A DNA stretch of 64,000 bases. Source: Deltaproteobacteria bacterium UBA4427. Lineage in GTDB: Bacteria; Myxococcota_A; UBA9160; UBA4427. The position numbers were made by a program, and so were the translations under genes. Below the pieces are notes generated by a model. That model was not told where the DNA came from and did no database searches. It worked only from the letters and a program-made list of their open reading frames with translations. The DNA is taken from assembly GCA_002390675.1 (NCBI GenBank), contig DGPZ01000092.1, positions 23,049 to 87,048 of the forward strand. Reading direction: 5' to 3'. Within the stretch, counting starts at the first letter, position 1; the number at the start of each line of letters is the position of its first letter. This document shows positions 27,328 to 37,132 of the stretch, one piece after another.

Positions 27328-28647
27328 TCAAACGACACGAAGGGCAATGCGATGGCATGCGTTATTGAGATAGCCCTTGGGATTCCAGCCGGGAACGAGC
27401 ATGGGTTGCATTCGGCCGCGCTCATCCGTCGCTCGGGCCCAGACTTCGTAGTAGCCGGGCCTAGGGAAGCGGACCGAGCGCTCGAAGCGTTGCCAAGCCA
27501 GGCGGTTCGCCGGTGGTGAAAGTTTCGATCGAGTCCAGGTTTGGCCGAAGTCGATCGACAAATCCACGCTTGCGACGGAGTCGTCTCCAGCCCACGCGAA
27601 GCCACCGATACTAACGACGGTGTTTCGCGGATGGACGGTACCAGACGGCGTTGAGGTGATGAGGGACTTCACGGGCATCGACTCGATGATGCACATGTCC
27701 TCGTCGGCGACGTTTTGGCCTGGCGTGACGGGGTTGCAGGGCACGCGATAGGCCTTGCCCGTCATCTTGACGCCGTCGTGCACGCGGTTGCGTACATCGA
27801 TACGCCCCAGCCATTTCCCAGACGCTGATCCGGGCCAGCCTCCGCAAACTAAGCGGAGGGGGGCGCCGTGCAGATCCGGAATCGCTTCCCCGTTCATGGC
27901 GAAGGCGATCAGCGTTTCGTCTTCGAGGGCCTTGGCGATCGGAACGCCTCGAGAGATGACAACCTTCTCGGGTTGGCCACTCGGGTGCAGGTCAGCCCCG
28001 GTGTACCCGATGTAGACCGCGTCCTCGCGCAAGCCGACGGCCTCGAGCACGTCACGCAACCGAACTCCCGTCCATTCAGGGCATCCAATAGCACCCGTCG
28101 TCCATTGGTTGCCGGGGGCACGCGGGCGAAATTCCGCGCGACCATTACCGCCGCATTCGAGTTGGAGCTGATAGGTGTAGGTCGGGAACTCGCGCTTCAG
28201 ATCAGTGATCGTAAAACTACGGGCGTTTTGAACAGACTCGCCGCCGATCTCTAGTTTCCAATTGTCTGCGCTCGTCGTCAGTGGTGGGATTCCGTTGTTG
28301 CGAACGAAGAGCCGGGAGGCGGGCGTTACGAGATCGTTGAGCAGATGGGGCGGTGTTTCCGCACTAAGAGGGCGATCGTTAAGAACCACGAGACCCGATT
28401 CTTTGCCGGGGATCTGAAAGGGCTGCGTCGTGGCCGCGAAGGCGGCTGGAATTAGGCCGGCTGGCATTCCCTTCGAGAAGGGAATGCTCATTCCTATGGC
28501 TGCGCCTAACGCCGAGAGTCCCGCACTACGAAGAAATCCACGACGGGTTTGGGGGTCGCTGCGTCGGCCCCAGGTTTTTTCGTCTGCAGCAATGGGATCT
28601 TCTGCGTAGAGCTCGAAGAGTCCTCGCTCGAATCGTCCGTGCGTCAT
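27328..28647 (-). CDS. Sulfite dehydrogenase-like molybdopterin oxidoreductase (SorA/SoxC family)
   Basis: A 439-residue molybdoenzyme with a Tat signal (TRRGFLRSAG, twin Arg at 35-36). The Mo-coordinating Cys165 lies in LECGGNGR. The second domain, around residues 320-440, is the Mo-co dimerisation fold (SIGGFAWAGDDSVASVDLSIDFGQTW). It likely oxidises sulfite or a related anion in the periplasm. The gene overlaps its upstream neighbour, a c-type cytochrome, by four bases (ATGA), as in SorAB, making cytochrome c the probable electron acceptor. SoxC-like reductase-partner function is an alternative; no other sox genes are present. Confidence 0.9.
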   Translation of the reverse strand: MTHGRFERGLFELYAEDPIAADEKTWGRRSDPQTRRGFLRSAGLSALGAAIGMSIPFSKGMPAGLIPAAFAATTQPFQIPGKESGLVVLNDRPLSAETPPHLLNDLVTPASRLFVRNNGIPPLTTSADNWKLEIGGESVQNARSFTITDLKREFPTYTYQLQLECGGNGRAEFRPRAPGNQWTTGAIGCPEWTGVRLRDVLEAVGLREDAVYIGYTGADLHPSGQPEKVVISRGVPIAKALEDETLIAFAMNGEAIPDLHGAPLRLVCGGWPGSASGKWLGRIDVRNRVHDGVKMTGKAYRVPCNPVTPGQNVADEDMCIIESMPVKSLITSTPSGTVHPRNTVVSIGGFAWAGDDSVASVDLSIDFGQTWTRSKLSPPANRLAWQRFERSVRFPRPGYYEVWARATDERGRMQPMLVPGWNPKGYLNNACHRIALRVV

Positions 28648-29171
28648 CCCTGAAGTCCCCTTTGGCTGCGTTGGACTGCGCTCTCCACATCATGTGAGGT
28701 GGTGAGCGGTGGCATCAGCTTCGGTTTGAGCGCCGGCCGTCGGCCGTCTTCGCTGTCGTTTGCGGGGCCGTATTCGGCGGCGAGGTAGTCGAGGATTTCC
28801 GACTCGGTCTGCGCTTCCAAGCGCCAGAGACCCTGCTTTGCTTGCATCCATCTAATGATTTCATGCCAGCCCGCGCGTGTCGCACGATTCTGCTGGACCA
28901 AACGCCCCGAATGGCAGCCGGTACAGTTCGCGATGACGACGCTTCGGCCAGGCGCCTCTGCGAAGCCTAGGGCATCAAAGCGAGTCGGTTGTGACGGATC
29001 GGTCCCGGACGTCGCGAGGGGCTTGAGGTCGCCTTCGGAGCGGGGAGCCTCGGGGCCGTCAGCCGTGCACGCGAGTAGCGACGTCAGCAATAGCATTAGG
29101 ACCGCGGGTAGCGTAGCGATGGTTCCAATCAGGCTGAAGCGCGTCCCTCGAAAATAAACCTTTGAAGGCAT
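28644..29171 (-). CDS. c-type cytochrome lipoprotein, partner of the molybdoenzyme
   Basis: A 175-residue exported protein with a lipobox SLLAC (Cys35) after a hydrophobic signal, then a single haem site CTGCH at 83-87. The signal suggests anchoring to the periplasmic face of a membrane. It ends inside the start of the Tat-exported molybdoenzyme gene, an arrangement typical of SorB-SorA. It would carry electrons from sulfite oxidation to the respiratory chain. It has no other recognisable domain. Confidence 0.88.
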   Translation of the reverse strand: MPSKVYFRGTRFSLIGTIATLPAVLMLLLTSLLACTADGPEAPRSEGDLKPLATSGTDPSQPTRFDALGFAEAPGRSVVIANCTGCHSGRLVQQNRATRAGWHEIIRWMQAKQGLWRLEAQTESEILDYLAAEYGPANDSEDGRRPALKPKLMPPLTTSHDVESAVQRSQRGLQG

Positions 29172-29339
29172 GATCAGATACTAGTCGTTTTATGGATACA
29201 CTCCCAAAGCCCGAGCGGGATACTATGCTCTAAAGGCCGCTAGTAAGGCGACAGGAACGCGATGGCGCAGCACAGCTCCGAGCTGAGACTTGAGACTAGT
29301 GCCGAAGCGAACAGAGAACGAGAACAGAGAGAGGGACCA

Positions 29340-30536
29340 ATGACTGATCAACGGACCGACGCAAGCACACAGGACCTCGATTGGGTGATCGACTGCGACA
29401 CGCATATCTCTGAACCCCCAGACCTCTTTACGAGTCGACTCCCGAGGAAGTGGCAAGACGCCGCGCCGAAGATCGTATTCAATGAGCAGACCGGTTTTGA
29501 GAATTGGGTCATCGGAACTGAGCAGCACGCGAGTATTCCTGTTGGTCATACCGCGGTTGCGGGGTGGCCCGAACCTTTCCCCGCCGCCCCGGCCGGCTTC
29601 GCCGAGATTCCCAAGGCCGCGCACGATCCGCATGCGCGCCTAGAGTACATGGACTCGTTGAAAATTTGGGCGATGGCGCTCTATCCGAACGTGAGCGGTT
29701 TCGGTTCCCAAGCTTTCTTAGATTTGGGCAGTCCGGAACTCATGCTCGCATGCGTGCGCGCGTACAATGACTTCTTAACCGACTGGTGTGAGCCTGGACC
29801 GGATCGATTTATTCCGATTTCATCGATGCCTTTTTGGGATGTGCCCGCTTGTATAAAAGAGATCGAATACTGCGCGAAGGCGGGTCACAAAGGAATTCTC
29901 TTCACCGGGGCACCGCAAGACCATGGGCAACCAGCCCTAGCAAGTCCGCACTGGGATCCGCTTTGGGCTTGTGCTCAGGACCACGACTTACCTGTTAGTT
30001 TTCATATTGGTTCAGGCGAATTTACTGGCTCTGAGTGGACGCCGGAACGCCTTGCTCTCTACGGCCCCGGCGGGATTAATGCGCAGACTTCGATCGGGCT
30101 CTTCCTGGAGAACGGTCGGCAGATCGTGGACCTGCTTTTCTCGGGTGTGTTACCGAGATTCCCGGATTTGAAGTTCGTTTCCGTCGAGAGTGGGATCGGC
30201 TTTATCCCATTCCTGCTCGAAGCCGCTGATCACACGTTTAGCTACGGACAAATTCAAAGAGATCGTCCGGAGTTCAAGATGAAGCCCAGCGAATATTTCG
30301 CGCGACAGGTCTATGGCTGTTATTGGTTCGAGGAATACGCGCCGGCCGAGATGCTCGACAAGTTGCCCGTCGATAACATTCTCTTCGAGACCGACTACCC
30401 ACATCCGGTCTGTCTCTTTGGCGACGTGCGAGAGAAGATCGAGGCAGGGTTGGGCAAGGCGGATCCCCTTAACCGCAGGAAACTCTTGTTCGATAATGCG
30501 GCGAAGCTTTACAAGATCGATGGGCCTAAGGACTGA
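29340..30536 (+). CDS. Amidohydrolase (ACMSD-like, amidohydrolase 2 family)
   Basis: A 398-residue TIM-barrel amidohydrolase starting with the metal-binding DCDTH motif (IDCDTHISEPPDLF). Further landmarks are HPxW-like substrate-binding segments SFHIG, VESGIGFIPF and the C-terminal FETDYPHP, characteristic of ACMSD-related decarboxylases/hydrolases. ATG 29340 is preceded by GAGGGA; upstream to 29262 is not conserved. It likely acts on an aromatic or cyclic acid. No linked catabolic operon is evident; the arylsulfatase downstream runs the opposite way. Confidence 0.9.
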   Translation: MTDQRTDASTQDLDWVIDCDTHISEPPDLFTSRLPRKWQDAAPKIVFNEQTGFENWVIGTEQHASIPVGHTAVAGWPEPFPAAPAGFAEIPKAAHDPHARLEYMDSLKIWAMALYPNVSGFGSQAFLDLGSPELMLACVRAYNDFLTDWCEPGPDRFIPISSMPFWDVPACIKEIEYCAKAGHKGILFTGAPQDHGQPALASPHWDPLWACAQDHDLPVSFHIGSGEFTGSEWTPERLALYGPGGINAQTSIGLFLENGRQIVDLLFSGVLPRFPDLKFVSVESGIGFIPFLLEAADHTFSYGQIQRDRPEFKMKPSEYFARQVYGCYWFEEYAPAEMLDKLPVDNILFETDYPHPVCLFGDVREKIEAGLGKADPLNRRKLLFDNAAKLYKIDGPKD

Positions 30537-30640
30537 TTCAGTATCGGGGTTTGAGGCGAGATGACAGGATCAGCGTCGCTGGTGGCGCTTGGCTAGCAAG
30601 GCTGGTGCGGCGCTTGCGACGAAGCTCAAGACTCCCTGGA

Positions 30641-32290
30641 CTACTTACAGAGGCCGCCCCCTAGCATTGCGTAGGGCTCGCAGTCGTAGATAATGCGCCC
30701 CTGTTCGCCGTGCTGCATATCAAGGACGGCGCGGAGGGCAGGAGGTGCCATGCCCGGGGCCGGTTCATCAAGAAGTTCATCGATCGGAACGGGATAGGAG
30801 ACCCAATCTTTAGGTGCACGCCATCCAGGCGGAGGTGCTATTCCCCGCGGCGTACCGCCGACGGGGTGAAGCGCACGCCATTGCACGATTTCCTCACCTA
30901 AATCTGCGACAAGCTTCGGATGCGCGGCGGCCAAGTTGTTTCGCTCGTAGGGATCGTCAGCGATTCGGAAGAGGCTGTTCGTGACGTCGGTATTGAGCTG
31001 AGTTTGCACGATACGCTGGACGAGTTTCCATTCGTCGTCGAAGACTGTTGCCATGAGGGTCCCTGGAACCGTCATCTCTGCGGCGAAAAAGAGTTTGCGG
31101 TCAAGTGCGAACCGTTCTCCCGAGTCGAGGGCGGGCCATAGATTGCGCCCATCCAGTTTTCGCTCGACTCCCGTCTCGATCCCAGCGGCACCGGCGAGGG
31201 TTGGGAAGACATCCATCACGGAAATAATGTCCTTCGCTTTGGCGCCTGGCTCGATACGAGCGGGCCATCGCATCATGGCAACGACGCGGATGCCGCCTTC
31301 GTAGGTTTCACCCTTTCCGCCCCTGAAGGGTGCGTTATTCGCGCCGCCGCTCGCGTAGGCTGCGCCGCCGTTATCGCTCATGAAAAGCACGATGGTATTT
31401 TCGTCGATGCCTTCTTGAGTGAGGGTGTCGAGGACCTGACCGATGGCCTGGTCCATCCCGTCCACGACGGCCGCGTACATGGGGCGCGCGCTGGGCTGCA
31501 TCAGCATTCGGCTCATACGTCTCGAGTCATCCGTGAATTTGCTGCGTGCCGGCGGCCGATCATCTTCTAGCTCGGCATATTTGGCCTGAAGGTGGCCTGG
31601 TGCGTCAAGAGGGGTATGGGGCGCAATAAAGGGCATGTACAGAAAGAAGGGTTTGGTGCGATCGCGAGCCTCTATCCATCGCTTCGCTTCCTTCGCAAGA
31701 ATGAATGATTCGTAGCCTTCCGCCTCGATCGATTTCCCATTCTCCTGGAAGTCCTTGCCGCCTTGGGCCGCGAAAGGCGGGAAATATCCGACCTCAGTAT
31801 GGAGATGTCCATAAAAATGCTGGTAACCGCGCTCGTTCGGATGGTAGGTCTGTTGAGCATGACCGAGATGCCACTTGCCGATCATCGCGGTTTGGTAGCC
31901 GGCATCCCTGAATGCCTCAGGCATAAACCGCTCGTCAGGATGAACTCCATTGTTATGCCATGCCATGATGGTGTTGTACGCGATGCCGAGCCTCATTGGA
32001 TCTCGGCCGGTGTGAAGCGCGGCCCGCGTTGGAGAGCAAATCGGGGTTGTGTAGAAGCGTTCGAATTCGAGGCCTTCTCGGGCGAGAGCGTCTAGGGAGG
32101 GCGTTTCGATTGGGCCGCCGCGGAAGCCTGGATCAGCCCAACCGAGATCATCCGCCACAAACACGATGACGTTTGGGCGTGTCTCAGGAAGTTCAGCATG
32201 GGATGCCGTTGTAAGGGCAAGGATAAATGCTGTAATCGCGAGACCAGCCAGTTGAAGAGCGTGTCCAGAGAGTGGTGGGGTTGAAGACAT
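30641..32290 (-). CDS. Arylsulfatase (formylglycine-dependent)
   Basis: A 549-residue sulfatase with a cleavable signal (residues 1-32, ending TTASHA). Asp47/Asp48 (VADDLGWAD) and the modification motif PICSPTRAALHTGR with Cys85 are the sulfatase hallmark; Cys85 is converted to formylglycine by a maturase not seen here. Other sites include GKWHLG and FMSDNGG. It hydrolyses sulfate esters in the periplasm. ATG 32290 is preceded by AAGGAA at five bases; the frame continues upstream to 32641 without protein character. A link to the alkylsulfatase-like gene is speculative. Confidence 0.93.
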   Translation of the reverse strand: MSSTPPLSGHALQLAGLAITAFILALTTASHAELPETRPNVIVFVADDLGWADPGFRGGPIETPSLDALAREGLEFERFYTTPICSPTRAALHTGRDPMRLGIAYNTIMAWHNNGVHPDERFMPEAFRDAGYQTAMIGKWHLGHAQQTYHPNERGYQHFYGHLHTEVGYFPPFAAQGGKDFQENGKSIEAEGYESFILAKEAKRWIEARDRTKPFFLYMPFIAPHTPLDAPGHLQAKYAELEDDRPPARSKFTDDSRRMSRMLMQPSARPMYAAVVDGMDQAIGQVLDTLTQEGIDENTIVLFMSDNGGAAYASGGANNAPFRGGKGETYEGGIRVVAMMRWPARIEPGAKAKDIISVMDVFPTLAGAAGIETGVERKLDGRNLWPALDSGERFALDRKLFFAAEMTVPGTLMATVFDDEWKLVQRIVQTQLNTDVTNSLFRIADDPYERNNLAAAHPKLVADLGEEIVQWRALHPVGGTPRGIAPPPGWRAPKDWVSYPVPIDELLDEPAPGMAPPALRAVLDMQHGEQGRIIYDCEPYAMLGGGLCK

Positions 32291-32660
32291 CAGATTCCTT
32301 TTTAGAGGCATTGCCGGTCTGTGATCAAAGTGTCGAAGGTGGCAAAGGATACGCGCTTTCAATCGGGCAGCCTTGAGCAGGTGGCCCTCTTGAAATACCA
32401 AGTCAACCATGTTGACTTCGAGTCGTTTGAGGGCCAATTTGGGGCACGCGCCGTGGGGAGGATCGAGGAAGGACTTCTCTCGGGAATCCGCGGAAGCTTC
32501 GCAAGCCCGTGATGGAGCTGCAATTTTTTGGATAGCCTCGTGGGGTTCCGCTGTACGGTCTAGAGATATTTCGCGGGGCGCAACAAGATTGCGGGGTGCG
32601 TTGCTGGTGCTTGCTAAGCCTTGCGTGCTCAGAACTAACAACGAAGGAGTTGGATTCGCG

Positions 32661-34058
32661 ATGACAAAAACGAACGATCCAAAAGTGGGAGCGGCACAGA
32701 GGGAACTGCACTCCGCTTTCGACGACCTAATCGCCGATCTTCAGGCGGCGCGGGATACCATCGACGATCCGAAGTTCTTTCCACCGGCTGCGACCGAGCG
32801 CGTTCTCGCCGAAGGCTACCGCTACCTCGCGGGCTTTGTGCATCACGGGATCGAACGCGCTTTCCACGAAGACCCGGATTTCCCCGCCTTTCGAAATGCG
32901 CTCTCGATGTTCAATAAGTCGACGATCGAAAACTCGGATGCGATCTATTTCTATTCACCGATCGATGGCAGCAAGACCTATCGCGTGACCGGTCGCGCAG
33001 AAGACTCTGGGCATTGGCGCGGAGAGCCGCGTAAGGCATCTGGCCCGACTGCGCCTCAATATATGATCTTCGAAGTAGCGAGTGGGCCCATGGCGGGTGA
33101 TACCGGCGATATGCGTGAACTCACGCCGGGGACGCGCACCGGCTTCGGAACGCTGGATTCGTCCTCGCTTCGCGTGGAGTCCGATGGATCTTTCGAATTA
33201 ATTCTCGGCCCCGAACGCCCCGATGGCTACGAGGGAGATTTTATCTGTACGCGTAAGCCACCGAGCCGCCGAAATCCTGAAGGTGGCGATCGGCTGGCAG
33301 ATTATGTTAGCGGCCGTCAACTCTTCTATGACTGGGAAAACGAGGAGCCGGTTCACCTAACGATTGAATGCCTCGACTCCGCAGGAATGCATCCGCCGGC
33401 GCTGACTCCTGAAAAAGCCGCGGCGAATATGCGTCGAATGGGCGGTATTATTCGTGGGCAGATGCGCTTCTGGCTCGAGTTCTATGACGTCGTGCTCAAC
33501 TGCAATCAAACCCACGAACATGACGGCCGTCCCTACTTTATGCCGATCAATGCATATAATCAGCCTAACGGTGCCTCTGCGGATACCGGCGGGGGAATGA
33601 GCACGAATATCTACGCGGGCGGAATCTATAGCCTTGCCGAGGACGAGGCCTTCCTGATTGAAGCAACCTTCACAGGTAAGCCCGTCTACACAAGCATGCA
33701 CCTTGGCAATATGTGGGGTGAGTCCCCGGATTATGCGAACCATCAGAGCAGCCTGAATGACCACCAGATGTATATGGGGGAAGACGGGGTCCAGCGCTGG
33801 GTTGTTGCGCATAACGATCCCGGCATCATGAACTGGATCGATACGACAGGGCTGCCCATGGGATATCTGTCGCATAGATGGGCCTACTCGGAACTCCCCG
33901 ATAAGGAGAACTGGCCGACGATCACCGGCAAGGTGATTCGCTTCGACGAGATCCAGGATGCGTTTCCGAAGGATCAGCCGCGGGTGAGCCCAGCGGAACG
34001 CAGTGACACGATTCGTACTCGACAGCGCCACGTCCAGAAGCGTTACCGAGTCTTCTAA
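32661..34058 (+). CDS. DUF1214-like protein
   Basis: A 465-residue soluble protein beginning MTKTNDPKVGAAQ, with AAGGAG upstream of the start. The C-terminal third, with VAHNDPGIMNWIDT and repeated aromatic and acidic residues, resembles DUF1214-type proteins of unknown function that sometimes neighbour steroid or lipid degradation genes. No catalytic residues are recognised. It lies between the sulfatase (divergent) and a fatty acid hydroxylase. The name is tentative; the gene itself is certain from length and codon character. Confidence 0.7.
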   Translation: MTKTNDPKVGAAQRELHSAFDDLIADLQAARDTIDDPKFFPPAATERVLAEGYRYLAGFVHHGIERAFHEDPDFPAFRNALSMFNKSTIENSDAIYFYSPIDGSKTYRVTGRAEDSGHWRGEPRKASGPTAPQYMIFEVASGPMAGDTGDMRELTPGTRTGFGTLDSSSLRVESDGSFELILGPERPDGYEGDFICTRKPPSRRNPEGGDRLADYVSGRQLFYDWENEEPVHLTIECLDSAGMHPPALTPEKAAANMRRMGGIIRGQMRFWLEFYDVVLNCNQTHEHDGRPYFMPINAYNQPNGASADTGGGMSTNIYAGGIYSLAEDEAFLIEATFTGKPVYTSMHLGNMWGESPDYANHQSSLNDHQMYMGEDGVQRWVVAHNDPGIMNWIDTTGLPMGYLSHRWAYSELPDKENWPTITGKVIRFDEIQDAFPKDQPRVSPAERSDTIRTRQRHVQKRYRVF

Positions 34059-34308
34059 ATAAATGGTTTGGTCGTGATTTGTCGGAGGCACTAAAAAAGT
34101 AAAGGAGGCGAGCGATGCGCAAGGGCCTCTTCAGGATCAATTCGCAAGTCGCACTCTCGCTGATCGACTTGAAGGTACGGTCGTTGGAGGTGAGGTCGAG
34201 GAAATCTTGAAGGGGTTCGTCGAGTCGCGTGACTTCCTTTTTCTGTAGACTGTAACTGCAGTTGGCGCGTCGACTGCCTCGTACTAGGCGGCGATAACGG
34301 AGAAGCCC

Positions 34309-35094
34309 ATGTCCGCATTTGAATTGGATTCACTGGCCGATCTTTGGCTTCGCGTCTTCGCGATCGTGGCCGGAGCATCGATCCTGTCGACGGGGATCGG
34401 GATCGCGTTCGAACGGACCTTGGGCGATCGGGTTCGGATTTGGTCGGTTGGAATTCGCGACGGCCAGCTTAGGCACGAGATAAAGAGCTATGTGGTTTTT
34501 GTTCTTCTCCTAACCACGTGCGCGTCGCTTTGGCTTTCGGCAGGACTCGTCTCGTTTGGCGCGACCGGCGCGGCGCAGGCGGCTCTGACCTTCGCTGTCT
34601 TGTGGACAGCTTTTGAGATCTACTACTACGGGTTGCATCGCGCGCTCCATTCGGAAGGGCTCTACCGGTTTCATGCCCACCATCACGAGTCCCACGTGAC
34701 CACATCTTGGACGGGGCAATCTCTGGGCCTTGTGGAGGGACTTGGCTGGATCGCGGGGCTACTCATTCCGCCGGCACTGATGAGCCTTGTGGCCGAGGTC
34801 AGCGTGACCGGCTGCTTGATCTACTTCTTCGCAAACACCTTCGTCAATCTCGTGGGTCACGCGAATATTGAGCTCAGCCCGATCTCGGCGCGCGCCTTGA
34901 CATGGTTCAATCACCCTTGGGTCTATCACGCGTTACATCATGCGCGATTTAAGAAGCACTACTCCTTCGCAAGCACATTCATGGATCGGCTCTTCGGAAC
35001 CGAATGGGACGACTGGCAGCAGCTTCATAGTCTCATTATTCGAGGACAGCCAATGTCTCGGCTAAACGAACGAGGTACCGATCATTCGGCCTAG
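34309..35094 (+). CDS. Fatty acid hydroxylase / sterol desaturase family protein
   Basis: A 261-residue integral membrane di-iron enzyme. Histidine clusters HRALH, HAHHHESH and HALHHARFKKHY fit the eight-histidine motif of the family. Four hydrophobic segments surround them. It hydroxylates or desaturates a lipid at the membrane; the substrate is not inferable. It is about 110 bp upstream of the BKACE gene, same direction, but no direct relation to carnitine use is expected. Confidence 0.92.
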   Translation: MSAFELDSLADLWLRVFAIVAGASILSTGIGIAFERTLGDRVRIWSVGIRDGQLRHEIKSYVVFVLLLTTCASLWLSAGLVSFGATGAAQAALTFAVLWTAFEIYYYGLHRALHSEGLYRFHAHHHESHVTTSWTGQSLGLVEGLGWIAGLLIPPALMSLVAEVSVTGCLIYFFANTFVNLVGHANIELSPISARALTWFNHPWVYHALHHARFKKHYSFASTFMDRLFGTEWDDWQQLHSLIIRGQPMSRLNERGTDHSA

Positions 35095-35207
35095 TCTGTT
35101 GCCATGCCGCATGAACGAGCTGTGCTATGACGACTAGCGAAGCCGGCGCAGTGACGTGTATCCAGGCGAAGTCAAGGCGGGAGTGCGCGCGCCAGTAGGA
35201 GATTGGA

Positions 35208-36125
35208 ATGGCGGGAGTGCCAAATTTTTCGCCGTTCATCACATGTGCGGTCACCGGAGCGGGTACGACGCAGAATCGATCGCCGCACGTACCGCGATCA
35301 CCCGAAGCCATTGCGTATGCAGCAATCGAGGCGGCGAAAGCCGGCGCAGCAATCGTCCATTGCCATGTTCGTGAGCCCACGACGGGTGCCCCAAGTCGTC
35401 GTCTTGAGCTCTACCGGGAGGTCGTCGAGCGGATTCGGGATTCTGAAACCGACGTGGTGATTAACCTGACGGCTGGGATGGGTGGCGACCTAGTATTCGG
35501 TCCGCCTGAAACGCCGCTGCCTTTCGATGCTGAGGAATCCGACATGGTGGGCGCTTCCGAACGCGTGGCACACCTCGCGGAATGTTTGCCGGAGATAGGG
35601 ACCCTCGATTGCGGCACGATGAATTTCGCTGAAGCCGACTACGTGATGACCAATACGCCAGGGATGCTGCGGCGAATGGGCCAGATGATGACGGACATGG
35701 GTGTTCGCCCAGAGATCGAAGTCTTCGATACAGGGCATCTTTGGTTTGCGAAGCAGCTCGTCCGCGAAGGAATTATTGAAGACCCCGTCATGCTTCAGAT
35801 GTGTATGGGGATTCGCTGGGGCGCGCCGGATGACATGACTACGTTCATGGCGATGGTGAATAACACCCCTCCCAATTGGATCTTTTCGGCTTTTTCGATC
35901 GGTCGCAATCAAATGCCCTTTGTCGCAGCAGCGATTCTGGCCGGGGGGAACATCCGAGTGGGTCTCGAAGATAATCTGTGGCTCGGTGCAGGCGAACTTG
36001 CGACAAACGCGGAGCTCGTCGAAAAAGCGGCCACTATCGCGACTAATATGGGGGCCTCCCTAATGACGCCAGATCAAGTTCGTGAGCGACTCAAATTGAC
36101 AAAACGTGCACCAGCGACGCACTAG
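35208..36125 (+). CDS. cdhC: Beta-keto acid cleavage enzyme, likely dehydrocarnitine cleavage
   Basis: A 305-residue BKACE (DUF849, Kce-like) TIM barrel. It starts PNFSPFITCAVTGAGTT, with zinc ligands in IVHCHVRE (H51, H53). BKACEs condense a beta-keto acid with acetyl-CoA and cleave it to acetoacetate plus a new CoA ester. The gene is followed 8 bp later by a carnitine-3-dehydrogenase homologue, the arrangement of carnitine catabolism in Pseudomonas; the substrate is then 3-dehydrocarnitine. The thioesterase cdhB is not present. RBS AGGAG precedes the ATG. Confidence 0.85.
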   Translation: MAGVPNFSPFITCAVTGAGTTQNRSPHVPRSPEAIAYAAIEAAKAGAAIVHCHVREPTTGAPSRRLELYREVVERIRDSETDVVINLTAGMGGDLVFGPPETPLPFDAEESDMVGASERVAHLAECLPEIGTLDCGTMNFAEADYVMTNTPGMLRRMGQMMTDMGVRPEIEVFDTGHLWFAKQLVREGIIEDPVMLQMCMGIRWGAPDDMTTFMAMVNNTPPNWIFSAFSIGRNQMPFVAAAILAGGNIRVGLEDNLWLGAGELATNAELVEKAATIATNMGASLMTPDQVRERLKLTKRAPATH

Positions 36126-36133
36126 GAGATACG

Positions 36134-37132
36134 ATGCATACGCCTTTGGTGAGGAAGGCGGCCGTGATTGGCTGCGGCGTTATTGGAGCGGGCTGGGTCG
36201 CTCGGTTGATCGAAAACGGGGTGCACGTTCGCACTTTCGATCCGGCCGACGATGTGTCGTCCAAGCTCGAAGCGGTTCTTATCAATAGTCGCCACGCCTA
36301 CCAGGAGCTGACGAACGCGCCGCGACACGAAGAAGGGCAGGTTGAGATCGCTTCTTCTGTTGCGGAGGCGGTCCGCGATGCGGGAGTGATTATCGAGGCC
36401 GTCCCGGAGCGCCTAGATATTAAGCGTGCCGCTTATGAAGAAATTGAAGATTCTGCTTTATCTGATGCGATCGTCGCCTCGTCAACATCGGGAATCATGC
36501 CGTCGATTCTTCAGGATCAGATGCGGAATCCGGAGCGGTTCCTAGTCACGCACCCGTTCAACCCGGTCTACTTGATTCCGCTTGTGGAGTTGGTGGCTGG
36601 TAGGCAGACCGATCCACAGACGATCGAACGTGCGGGTTTGCTCTTTGACTCATTCGGGATGCATCCGCTTCATGTCCGCAAAGAGATCGAAGGCTTTATT
36701 GCGGATCGCTTGCTCGAAGCAGTTTGGCGCGAGGCCTTATGGCTGGTCAACGACGGTATCGCGACGACTGGCGAGATCGATGATGCCGTTCGATTCGGCT
36801 TTGGGCTGCGTTATGCGCAGATGGGCATCTTCGATACCTATCGAATGGCTGGTGGTGAGGCTGGCATGCGTCACTTTATTGCGCAGTTTGGCCCATGTCT
36901 TAAATGGCCTTGGACGAAGCTGATGGACGTTCCGGAGCTCACACCTGAACTCATCGACCTGATCGCCGACCAATCGGACGATCAGTCGGGCCATCTCACT
37001 CACGCGGAGATGGAACGGCTTCGGGACGACAACTTGGTGGCCCTCGTCCAGGCCCTCAAGACAAAAGGATTCGGAGCAGGAGAGACGCTCGCGCGCTACG
37101 AACGGATGCTGGAGTCTCGGGATCAGACGTAA
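36134..37132 (+). CDS. cdhA: L-carnitine 3-dehydrogenase
   Basis: A 332-residue 3-hydroxyacyl-CoA dehydrogenase-type NAD enzyme. The Rossmann motif is GCGVIGAGW; HPFNPVYLIPLVE and the C-terminal RYAQMGIFDTYRMAGGEAGMRHF segment are strong signs of carnitine dehydrogenase rather than a fatty acid enzyme. It oxidises L-carnitine to 3-dehydrocarnitine in the cytoplasm. Coupled to the BKACE upstream (8 bp). The 3' end overlaps the convergent Rieske gene by ten bases. Confidence 0.88.
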   Translation: MHTPLVRKAAVIGCGVIGAGWVARLIENGVHVRTFDPADDVSSKLEAVLINSRHAYQELTNAPRHEEGQVEIASSVAEAVRDAGVIIEAVPERLDIKRAAYEEIEDSALSDAIVASSTSGIMPSILQDQMRNPERFLVTHPFNPVYLIPLVELVAGRQTDPQTIERAGLLFDSFGMHPLHVRKEIEGFIADRLLEAVWREALWLVNDGIATTGEIDDAVRFGFGLRYAQMGIFDTYRMAGGEAGMRHFIAQFGPCLKWPWTKLMDVPELTPELIDLIADQSDDQSGHLTHAEMERLRDDNLVALVQALKTKGFGAGETLARYERMLESRDQT

